NCBI GenBank assembly: GCA_018665385.1
Contig: JABJDN010000047.1
Location: 1-14,490 of the forward strand
Reading direction: 5' to 3'
Length of the DNA: 14,490 nt
Source: Phycisphaerae bacterium
Lineage (GTDB): Bacteria; Planctomycetota; Phycisphaerae; Phycisphaerales; SM1A02
Position numbers and translations under genes: made by a program. A model generated the notes under the pieces. That model had not been told where the DNA came from. It saw only the letters and a list, made by a program, of their open reading frames with translations, and made no database searches. Below are positions 6,762-12,595 of this stretch, piece by piece; the stretch's first letter is position 1, and the number at the start of each line of letters is the position of its first letter.

Positions 6762-7055
6762 ATGAATACCAAAACAACTACATCTCGAAACGGCATACTT
6801 GCCCTGAATATTTTGTTCGCTGGCATTTTGGCCGCAGTATGCTTCGCTCCATCGAGCGATGCAACGACGCTTAACCAGCAACGCTTCCAAGCGCTTCCTG
6901 GAGCATTGAATGGCCTTCCCTCTGGCGTTGTCTATGTGATGGACACAACAGCACAAGAATTGATTGCTATTGCGTATGACCCAAACCAGAAAAAACTAAA
7001 AACCTTAGGGTATCGCAGTGTATCCTCAGATGCAAAAACGGTACCAACGAATTAA
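6762..7055 (+). CDS. Small secreted or membrane-anchored protein, unknown
   Basis: This is a 97-residue protein of unrecognised family. A hydrophobic helix at about residues 12-28 with a preceding basic, polar N-terminus looks like a signal peptide or anchor; cleavage near SSDA (31-34) is plausible. The remainder is a short domain with GVVYVMDTTAQELIAIAYD (55-73), that is, strand - turn - strand with a YVxD motif, followed by a Lys-rich turn. The next gene has the same plan, a YV(V)D segment and the same length, so the pair may be distant paralogues. The gene starts 6 bp after the preceding small gene. No Shine-Dalgarno is visible. A beta-propeller-repeat-like or ligand-binding fragment is conceivable, but I assign no function. 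Confidence 0.68.
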   Translation: MNTKTTTSRNGILALNILFAGILAAVCFAPSSDATTLNQQRFQALPGALNGLPSGVVYVMDTTAQELIAIAYDPNQKKLKTLGYRSVSSDAKTVPTN

Positions 7056-7056
7056 T

Positions 7057-7350
7057 ATGAAAGATCAAAGCACCAACGCATTATGGGCGAGCGCATTCGT
7101 ACTTTTTGGATTGATTCTGTTTGTTGCAAACAAACACACCCCAACGGTTCATGCAGACGGGGCAATTTCGAATAATGGATTCACTATGGTGACATCGCCT
7201 GATGGACGCGGAACAGATTTACTGTACGTAGTAGATGACCAAAATCTAGTACTTATGGTGTACGACGTACAAAATCCGCAAGGGGAATCCTATTTAAACC
7301 CTGTAGTGGCATGGTCCCTTCCGGCAATGTTCGCAGAGGCTCGTAAGTAG
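7057..7350 (+). CDS. Small secreted or membrane-anchored protein, unknown, like the preceding gene
   Basis: From ATG 7057 this protein is 97 residues, the same length as its upstream neighbour. A transmembrane or signal helix covers about residues 9-24 (ASAFVLFGLILFVANK begins after MKDQSTNALW). The exported part contains SPDGRGTDLLYVVDDQNLVLMVYD split over residues 45-68, which echoes the YVxD...YD pattern of the previous gene. An upstream in-frame GTG at 7018 would overlap the previous gene and place polar residues before the helix, so I prefer the ATG one base after that gene's stop. No Shine-Dalgarno is seen; coupling is likely. The function is unknown. deoC begins 23 bp further on with its own promoter-like box. 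Confidence 0.68.
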   Translation: MKDQSTNALWASAFVLFGLILFVANKHTPTVHADGAISNNGFTMVTSPDGRGTDLLYVVDDQNLVLMVYDVQNPQGESYLNPVVAWSLPAMFAEARK

Positions 7351-7361
7351 CCAACAACCTG

Positions 7362-7367
7362 TACACT
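7362..7367 (+). promoter_or_regulatory. Candidate -10 box for deoC (TACACT), possible leaderless start
   Basis: TACACT ends six bases before the deoC ATG at 7374, the same hexamer and near-same gap as at purM. No Shine-Dalgarno lies in between and no clear -35 upstream. It would drive the deoC - aldehyde dehydrogenase unit. Confidence 0.45.
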
Positions 7368-7373
7368 GCAAGT

Positions 7374-8285
7374 ATGCGTACACCTGTTGATACAGTAATG
7401 GTGGAACAACGTGCAGCCTCGTTTGCCAGCCGTTCTATAAAAAAAGATTCAAAAGAGCAAGGTCTTCGGTTGGCTCTTTCGATGATTGACCTGACAACGC
7501 TTGAAGGCAAAGATTCACCTGAAAAAGTACGCTCCCTATGCTCTAAAGCAGTTCTCCCCTGGGCTGGAGAGTTTGAACCGCCGCTTCCATCGGTAGCAGC
7601 AGTCTGTGTCTACCCAAGTTTGGTGCAAGTCGCCAAGCAAGCCCTTGCTGGGTCAGGTGTAGCAGTTGCATCCGTGGCCACAGGGTTTCCAAGTGGCCAA
7701 TACCCCTTAGACGTCCGGTTAAACGATGTAGAGGAAGCCGTACGTGCTGGAGCCGATGAAATTGACATGGTTATCAACCGAGGCGCGTTTTTATCCGGAA
7801 ACTTCGATGAGGTTGCGAACGAAATTACAAGAGTACGCACCTCGTGTGGCAAAGCACACTTGAAAATTATCTTAGAAACGGGCGAACTTGAAACGCTAGA
7901 AAATGTACGCCACGCTTCTGAACTTGCAGTGAGAGCTTCAGCAGATGCGGGTTCTATTGAAGATGGCGAAGTGTTTATAAAAACATCAACTGGAAAAATA
8001 AACCCTGCGGCAACAATGCCAGTAACGCTTGTTATGCTTGAAGTGATTAGAGCCTACTACGAAGAGACTGGCATAAAGATTGGAATGAAGCCGGCGGGTG
8101 GAATTAAAACCGCGAAACAGGCACTCCATTACTTAGTCATGGTGAAAGAAACACTCGGGGACGCTTGGCTTACAAAAGATTTATTCAGATTTGGCGCGTC
8201 AAGTTTAACCAACGACGTTCTAAGGCAATTAGTTCGACAACACACTGGGCGGTATACCGCTTTATACGATTTTAGTGAGGCGTAA
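7374..8285 (+). CDS. deoC: Deoxyribose-phosphate aldolase
   Basis: DeoC is a class I aldolase that splits 2-deoxyribose-5-phosphate into acetaldehyde and glyceraldehyde-3-phosphate, the last step of deoxynucleoside breakdown. Seen in the 303 residues: MIDLTTL (37-43), VCVYP, VATGFPSGQ (101-109), DEIDMVINRGAF with Asp131, VFIKTSTGK with the Schiff-base Lys203, and KIGMKPAGGIK with the second active-site Lys239. It is about 44 residues longer than the E. coli enzyme, with a longer N-terminus and extra loops, resembling the long bacterial and animal form. The final residues do not end in the Tyr known from E. coli. The TAATG overlap with the next gene and the aldehyde dehydrogenases behind it indicate an operon that removes the acetaldehyde product. 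The identification is firm. Confidence 0.95.
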   Translation: MRTPVDTVMVEQRAASFASRSIKKDSKEQGLRLALSMIDLTTLEGKDSPEKVRSLCSKAVLPWAGEFEPPLPSVAAVCVYPSLVQVAKQALAGSGVAVASVATGFPSGQYPLDVRLNDVEEAVRAGADEIDMVINRGAFLSGNFDEVANEITRVRTSCGKAHLKIILETGELETLENVRHASELAVRASADAGSIEDGEVFIKTSTGKINPAATMPVTLVMLEVIRAYYEETGIKIGMKPAGGIKTAKQALHYLVMVKETLGDAWLTKDLFRFGASSLTNDVLRQLVRQHTGRYTALYDFSEA

Positions 8286-9766
8286 TGGTGAATCAAACCC
8301 AAACAGATGCAACAGGTTGGGAGTACAGCCCAGCACCAGAAACCACGCAGGTTCGGATAGAGCCGAAAAACAAGTTGTTTATCAACGGACAATTTGTTTC
8401 GCCCAAATCACGTTCTTGGTTTTCTACGACGAACCCCGCAAACAATGAAAAGCTTGCAGACATTGCTTGTGCTGGGAAAGCTGATGTAGAAAGCGCTGTT
8501 ACCTCTGCAAAAAAAGCACTGCCTAAGTGGTCAAAACTGCCCGGTTCAGAACGGGCAAAATATTTGTATCGAATTGCTCGGCGAATACAAGAGCGCTCGC
8601 GCGAGTTGGCAATTCTAGAAACAATGGATGGCGGAAAGCCAATCAAAGAGTCACGCGATGTTGATTTGCCGTTGGTTGCGCAACACTTCTTTTATTACGC
8701 AGGCTGGGCCGATAAACTTCAATATGCGTTTCCCGGAGCGCACATTGAACCAGTTGGAGTGTGCGCGCAAATAATTCCATGGAATTTTCCATTGCTTATG
8801 GCAGCGTGGAAACTTGCCCCCGCCCTTGCATGTGGAAATACATGCATCTTAAAACCTGCAGAGACCACTTCGCTAACTGCACTTCGTCTTGCGGAAATTA
8901 TTCAAGAGGTTGGCTTGCCGGAGGGTGTTGTCAATATCGTTACTGGCGCAGGAGATACCGGTAGATTCCTTGCGGAACATACACGTGTGAACAAGGTGGC
9001 GTTTACGGGATCCACAGAAGTGGGGAAACTTCTTATGCGTGGTGCCGCAGGTACAGGAAAAAAACTTACGCTTGAACTAGGTGGTAAAAGCGCGAATATT
9101 ATTTTTGCTGATGCGGCGATCGATCAAGCAATTGAAGGAATAATTTCTGGAATTTACTTTAATCAGGGGCACGTGTGTTGTGCTGGCTCTAGGCTCTTTG
9201 TTGAAGAATCGATTCTTGGTGAAGTGGTCTCAAAACTTACGCATCGTTTGGGTTCACTACGCGTGGGCGACCCACTTGATAAAAACACGGACCTAGGCGC
9301 AATCAATTCGAAAGAGCAATTACAGACCGTACAAAAATATATTCGACTTGGTGTCGAGGAAGGCGCAAACTTACACGAAGTGAGTGATGCGCGTTTGCCT
9401 GCCAAGGGGAACTGGTGTGCACCCTGCTTCTTTACTGGCGTGCAACCAAGCCACGCTATTGCAAGAGAAGAAATTTTTGGTCCTGTTCTTTCAATCATGA
9501 CCTTCAGAACGCCGCAAGAGGCTATTGCTAGGGCGAACAATTCGCCGTACGGACTTGCCGCTGGAGTCTGGACCGACAAGGGGTCAAAAGTTTTCGAGAT
9601 AGCGAAAGAACTTGAAGCTGGTGTTATATGGTGCAACACATACAACAAATTTGATGCGGCCTCCCCGTTTGGTGGGTTTAAAGAATCTGGGTTCGGGCGC
9701 GAAGGCGGAATGCAGGGCCTTCGGCCATATATTCGATTACGCGGTAACGCAGGGAGGGCGAAGTAA
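8285..9766 (+). CDS. NAD(P)-dependent aldehyde dehydrogenase, catalytic (ALDH16 N-terminal-like)
   Basis: This 493-residue enzyme of the aldehyde dehydrogenase superfamily oxidises an aldehyde to the acid with NAD(P)+. All catalytic elements are present: IPWNFP with the oxyanion Asn167, ILKPAE with the cofactor-binding Lys190, FTGSTEVG (240-247), LELGGKS with the general-base Glu264, FNQGHVCCAG with the nucleophilic Cys298, and EEIFGPV (395-401). Its ATG overlaps the deoC stop (TAATG), so acetaldehyde from DeoC is the natural candidate substrate; this is inference. It ends in TAA directly followed by the ATG of a second dehydrogenase-like gene in the same frame. The order and sizes match the two-domain ALDH16 enzymes (N-terminal catalytic, C-terminal non-catalytic), here as two open frames. 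Confidence 0.93.
   Translation: MVNQTQTDATGWEYSPAPETTQVRIEPKNKLFINGQFVSPKSRSWFSTTNPANNEKLADIACAGKADVESAVTSAKKALPKWSKLPGSERAKYLYRIARRIQERSRELAILETMDGGKPIKESRDVDLPLVAQHFFYYAGWADKLQYAFPGAHIEPVGVCAQIIPWNFPLLMAAWKLAPALACGNTCILKPAETTSLTALRLAEIIQEVGLPEGVVNIVTGAGDTGRFLAEHTRVNKVAFTGSTEVGKLLMRGAAGTGKKLTLELGGKSANIIFADAAIDQAIEGIISGIYFNQGHVCCAGSRLFVEESILGEVVSKLTHRLGSLRVGDPLDKNTDLGAINSKEQLQTVQKYIRLGVEEGANLHEVSDARLPAKGNWCAPCFFTGVQPSHAIAREEIFGPVLSIMTFRTPQEAIARANNSPYGLAAGVWTDKGSKVFEIAKELEAGVIWCNTYNKFDAASPFGGFKESGFGREGGMQGLRPYIRLRGNAGRAK
9751..9757 (+). promoter_or_regulatory. Shine-Dalgarno-like AGGGAGG for the second dehydrogenase gene
   Basis: AGGGAGG lies within the last codons of the catalytic dehydrogenase, nine bases before ATG 9767. 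It supports separate initiation of the second frame rather than loss of a fusion by a chance stop. Confidence 0.5.
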
Positions 9767-10639
9767 ATGTCTCGCTTAACAGTTCCAAAAACATATAAGT
9801 TGTATATAGGTGGAAAATTTCCTCGTACGGAATCAGGACGTTCTATTGCAATTGAGAATAAAAAAGGCGAAACAATTGCGCATATTTGCCACGCGTCTCG
9901 TAAAGACTTTAGAAATGCAGTTGAAGCCGCGCATGGAGCGTTTCGTGCATGGTCTGGCATTACGGGGTATTTGCGAGGTCAAATTTTGTATCGTATGGCC
10001 GAGATGCTCGAAGGAAGACGCGAGGAATTTGCAACAGCAATCCAAGTAACACAACACGTTACAAGTGCAGTTGCTCGCAAAGAAGTTGACGCTTCAGTCG
10101 ATCGCCTTGTCACATTCGCGGGTTGGACAGACAAGTACCAGCAAGTGATAGGGTGTTCAAACCCTGTTGCAGGAAATTATTACAACTTTACAATCCCTCA
10201 ACCTCAAGGAGTTGCGGTGAGCATAGCCCCCGCTACCCCATCGCTCCTTGGCCTTATCACCGCCATCGGAGCACCGCTTTGTTCTGGCAATACCGTGGTT
10301 GCACTTGGTTCGCAAGCGCATCCTATGGCGACAGCAATCTTAGGAGAAGCTTGCCAAACTTCTGATGTTCCAGCAGGAGTCATAAATTTACTTACTGGTA
10401 AAAAAAGCGAACTGCTAGAGCACATTGCAACGCATAGGCAGGTTGCATCCTTGTATGTTTCAGATTGTTCGAAAAAAGAGCGTGTACTTCTAGAAGAAGG
10501 GTCTGCAGACAGTATGAAGCGTGTGCATACAGTTTCCTTTACCGAAGAGGACTGGTACGACAACAGCATAACTGCTTCGCCTTGGGAAATTGGCCCATTT
10601 GTCGAGATGAAAACCATTTGGCACCCCTCCGCTTGTTAA
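9767..10639 (+). CDS. Non-catalytic aldehyde dehydrogenase-like protein (ALDH16 C-terminal-like)
   Basis: This 290-residue protein is clearly homologous to the first half of aldehyde dehydrogenases: KLYIGGKFPRTESGR (11-25), VEAAHGAFRAWSG (52-64), RGQILYRMAEMLEGRR (70-85), FAGWTDKY (117-124) and the Rossmann part through CSGNTVVAL and VPAGVINLLTG (201-211). The catalytic Asn site (PWNFP) reads APATPSL, the cofactor Lys site (LKPAE) reads VALGSQA, and no Glu or Cys catalytic segment follows. The frame instead ends in FVEMKTIWHPSAC. This matches my knowledge of the C-terminal domain of ALDH16 enzymes, which is shortened, lacks the nucleophile and supports the structure of the catalytic half. The gene starts immediately after the TAA of the catalytic gene, in the same frame, with AGGGAGG upstream. 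A truncated paralogue is the alternative. Confidence 0.86.
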   Translation: MSRLTVPKTYKLYIGGKFPRTESGRSIAIENKKGETIAHICHASRKDFRNAVEAAHGAFRAWSGITGYLRGQILYRMAEMLEGRREEFATAIQVTQHVTSAVARKEVDASVDRLVTFAGWTDKYQQVIGCSNPVAGNYYNFTIPQPQGVAVSIAPATPSLLGLITAIGAPLCSGNTVVALGSQAHPMATAILGEACQTSDVPAGVINLLTGKKSELLEHIATHRQVASLYVSDCSKKERVLLEEGSADSMKRVHTVSFTEEDWYDNSITASPWEIGPFVEMKTIWHPSAC

Positions 10640-10658
10640 TACTCTTAGGGCGTTGTCT

Positions 10659-11168
10659 TTATTTGTAATTTTTAACAGTGTGCTTGTTGCTTCGCATCAA
10701 TTTCGAACCGGGCTCTGTATAGGTTGCCTGCACGTTTACTAGTTCAGATTCTTCAGGAATACCATCAAACACAATTTGGTATGTTCTTGTAACAGGGTCG
10801 AATAGTTTGTAGTTACCCGCAGCGTTTGCGAGCGAAATCGGCTTTGTTGCGAGAAGTCTGCCGTTTTTTGCATATATAGAAACATCGAGGGCACCTGTGC
10901 CTCTGCATGCGTAGTCGTCGCCATCTTTAAACTCGACGTGCACAACAACTCTCCAGCCCGCTTTGCCTTCCCGTTGCGTAAATCTGCTCAACGGGTGAAT
11001 TGACAGCGAGTCTGGTGAATACATCCAGTACGTATCAGAGTTGTTTGGACCTTTTTGCTTGGGCGATGTTGAGCAACCTATACAACACAGCGCCACAGTA
11101 ATGATAACTGCGGCGCGGAGTGGATTTTTTGTATGTAGTGCCCAGCGGCTTTTATTCGCTGACTTCAT
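10659..11168 (-). CDS. Predicted lipoprotein, function unknown
   Basis: From the ATG at 11168 this is a 169-residue protein with a basic N-terminus, a hydrophobic core (about residues 18-30) and a lipobox-like CIGC ending at Cys32. That makes it a probable lipoprotein exported to the periplasmic side of a membrane. The mature part starts with a polar, disordered-looking linker (STSPKQKGPNNSD). It then has a beta-rich domain with WRVVVHVEFKDGDDYACRGTGALDVSIY and, near the end, LVNVQATYTEPGS. I do not recognise a family. The start codon lies inside the end of the FlgM-like gene (17-bp overlap in another frame), so the two are co-transcribed and probably coupled. A TTG one codon upstream (11171) is a trivial alternative. 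The 3' end faces the dehydrogenase gene 19 bp away with no terminator hairpin. Confidence 0.72.
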   Translation of the reverse strand: MKSANKSRWALHTKNPLRAAVIITVALCCIGCSTSPKQKGPNNSDTYWMYSPDSLSIHPLSRFTQREGKAGWRVVVHVEFKDGDDYACRGTGALDVSIYAKNGRLLATKPISLANAAGNYKLFDPVTRTYQIVFDGIPEESELVNVQATYTEPGSKLMRSNKHTVKNYK

Positions 11169-11439
11169 CAATCATTCGATTAATTGCGCTTTCAAGCATA
11201 CCGTTTGTGACGTATGTGTTTGCAGCAATTGACGCTTTGATTGCATCGATTCGTTCTTGTCGTACCGCGGGCATGTGCCGCATCTTTTCAAGCATCATCG
11301 CTTCTTCAGAGAATTCGACTCGATCAGTTGCTTTTTGAGCAGCTGGTGCTTCAACTTCAACAACTTTCGTTGGTTGCGCAGGAGCCACCGCTCCCACATT
11401 CCCCACCATTGCATTTCCTATGACAGATATATCAGACAT
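11152..11439 (-). CDS. flgM: FlgM-like anti-sigma factor (negative regulator of flagellin synthesis)
   Basis: FlgM proteins bind and hold the flagellar sigma factor (sigma-28/FliA) until the hook is built, then leave through the flagellar export channel. This 95-residue protein has the family layout. A flexible, low-complexity N-terminus (Ala/Pro/Val rich, about 1-38) precedes DRVEFSEEA (39-47), a short helix, then VRQERIDAIKASIAANTYVTNGMLESAINRMIDE (59-92), the typical FlgM sigma-binding tail with its R-x-x-x-I-x-x-I-x-x-x-x-Y pattern. AGGTG eight bases upstream supports the ATG. It shares an operon with a lipoprotein gene, and no other flagellar gene is in the window. The match is by pattern recognition of the C-terminus and is fairly good. 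Confidence 0.8.
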   Translation of the reverse strand: MSDISVIGNAMVGNVGAVAPAQPTKVVEVEAPAAQKATDRVEFSEEAMMLEKMRHMPAVRQERIDAIKASIAANTYVTNGMLESAINRMIDEVSE

Positions 11440-11457
11440 TTCTTACACCTTTTTCTT

Positions 11458-11469
11458 GTCGCAAGCGAC
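11458..11469. repeat. Short palindrome upstream of flgM
   Basis: GTCGC and GCGAC flank a two-base centre, ending 18 bp before the flgM start codon. It may be an operator, or part of the leader if transcription starts upstream. It could also be chance, given five-base arms. Confidence 0.3.
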
Positions 11470-11628
11470 TATTTCCTCAAGAGTCCCTAACACTTCCCAA
11501 TTTCGAACATGATGCGAATCCAAGCCACCAAGCTATTACGACTAGCACACTCTTTTTATCGTACTTTTGCCCCGCTTTTCTTCAACTTTGGCGAGTTTTT
11601 CAAAGTTTTCGTAAAGTCCGATATCACT

Positions 11629-11652
11629 GCGGTTTATGGCACCATAAACCGC
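11629..11652. repeat. Perfect 11-bp inverted repeat, candidate operator
   Basis: The arms GCGGTTTATGG and CCATAAACCGC are perfect complements around a two-base CA centre. It sits just upstream of where a -35 would lie for the TAGGAT box at 11678, which suits an activator or repressor site. A TTTTCTT run at 11655-11661 would make it terminator-like on the + strand. However, no + strand gene ends nearby, so I favour an operator. Confidence 0.55.
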
Positions 11653-11677
11653 GCTTTTCTTGCGTACCCCACGCGTG

Positions 11678-11683
11678 TAGGAT
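11678..11683 (+). promoter_or_regulatory. Candidate -10 box (TAGGAT) before the SPOR-like lipoprotein
   Basis: TAGGAT ends seven bases before ATG 11691, the same gap as at purM and the gene at 6555. No Shine-Dalgarno is present. Confidence 0.4.
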
Positions 11684-11690
11684 ATGTCGT

Positions 11691-12581
11691 ATGCAACGTA
11701 GTTACATTTCATCAATGGTTCTCGCGATGCTTGGTTGCATGCAGAGTTGCAGCCCAGCAAGCACGAATACGGAGCGAACCCACAGCGCACGCACAAATGG
11801 CGACATTATGGATACATCCACTTGGGATTTTGGCGATGCTCCAATTGAAGACAATTATGCAATCTTAAAAACAGAACAGCTGAAAGACCAATACGCAATT
11901 GTAATTGGGACTTTTATAGGCGACGAGAGCATATCAGCTGCAGAGAACATGCGCATACAACTTGTGATGCAGTACCCCGTACTTAGCGGGCAAGTTGCAG
12001 TACGTCCTCGTAGCCGAGGTTCTGTGCTCACATACGGCGACTACGAGGGGTATAACGATAGTAGAGCCAAAACAGACATAACAACGCTTCGTTCCATGCG
12101 AACGCAGAACGGTAATACACTCTTTGCGCAAGTGTTATTGATGCGATTCAAGTCATTAAAAACGCGGCAACAATTGCACTCATACGACTTATGGACTATT
12201 CGAAGAGAGTTCCCAACTATGGTTCCAATTTTTACGCTTGAGGTTGCAGTCTGGGGAGACTTTGATAGCGGACAGTTTCCAGAAGAGCGAAGGCGCATGG
12301 CTGCTGAAGCGTACGCGACTGAACTTCGCAAAAAAGGATTCGAAGCCTTTTTCTACCATAACGACGATGCCGAGCTCAGTTCTGTGACCGTGGGCGTGTT
12401 CGGTCACACGGCAGTGGATGCAGAAACTGGTTTTTACAGTGCAGAGGTTGAAGCAATGCTCTCAAGGTTTCAAAAAAGGCTTGTGAACGGGGAAGAGGTG
12501 CGGGTGTATTTTAATCCAATGAAACCAGAACTTGGTTCAAACGTGCAACCACCTTGCTTGGCTGAAGTACCTATAGACTAA
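11691..12581 (+). CDS. Predicted lipoprotein with two SPOR-like segments
   Basis: This 296-residue protein begins with a short signal and a Cys-rich lipobox region, MVLAMLGCMQSC (9-20); Cys16 or Cys20 would carry the lipid. After a Ser/Thr/Asn-rich linker come two regions with the pattern of SPOR peptidoglycan-binding domains. One is YAIVIGTF...ENMRIQL (about 68-92). The other is LEVAVWGDFDSGQFPEERRRMAAEAYATELRKKGFEAFF split over about 183-221, followed by SSVTVGVFG (230-238). The second closely follows the SPOR order: short strand, Gly-Phe turn, helix, GyeA strand, final V-G-x-F strand. I infer an envelope protein that may bind denuded glycan strands; the family was not verified. It is divergent from flgM, preceded by a TANNNT box and an inverted repeat. 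Its stop lies 14 bp from the stop of the convergent M16 gene. Confidence 0.7.
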   Translation: MQRSYISSMVLAMLGCMQSCSPASTNTERTHSARTNGDIMDTSTWDFGDAPIEDNYAILKTEQLKDQYAIVIGTFIGDESISAAENMRIQLVMQYPVLSGQVAVRPRSRGSVLTYGDYEGYNDSRAKTDITTLRSMRTQNGNTLFAQVLLMRFKSLKTRQQLHSYDLWTIRREFPTMVPIFTLEVAVWGDFDSGQFPEERRRMAAEAYATELRKKGFEAFFYHNDDAELSSVTVGVFGHTAVDAETGFYSAEVEAMLSRFQKRLVNGEEVRVYFNPMKPELGSNVQPPCLAEVPID

Positions 12582-12595
12582 GAAAAAAGCCCGTT

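Larger units (their letters stand above)
11440..11690. other. Divergent regulatory spacer between flgM and the SPOR-like lipoprotein gene
   Basis: This 251-bp gap separates two outward-reading genes and contains no convincing frame. It holds a 12-bp palindrome (GTCGC-AA-GCGAC, 11458-11469) close to flgM, an 11-bp-arm inverted repeat near the other gene (11629-11652) and a TAGGAT box (11678-11683). It therefore looks like a two-way promoter region. Confidence 0.5.

Noticed and set aside
9163..9960. Long 265-codon open frame on the minus strand
   Set aside because: It lies entirely antisense to the two well-supported dehydrogenase genes. Its translation has no recognisable motif or gene-like composition.
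11509..11868. A 119-codon + strand frame crossing the flgM/lipoprotein spacer
   Set aside because: It overlaps the start and signal sequence of the lipoprotein in another frame, has no ribosome site and lacks any recognisable pattern.
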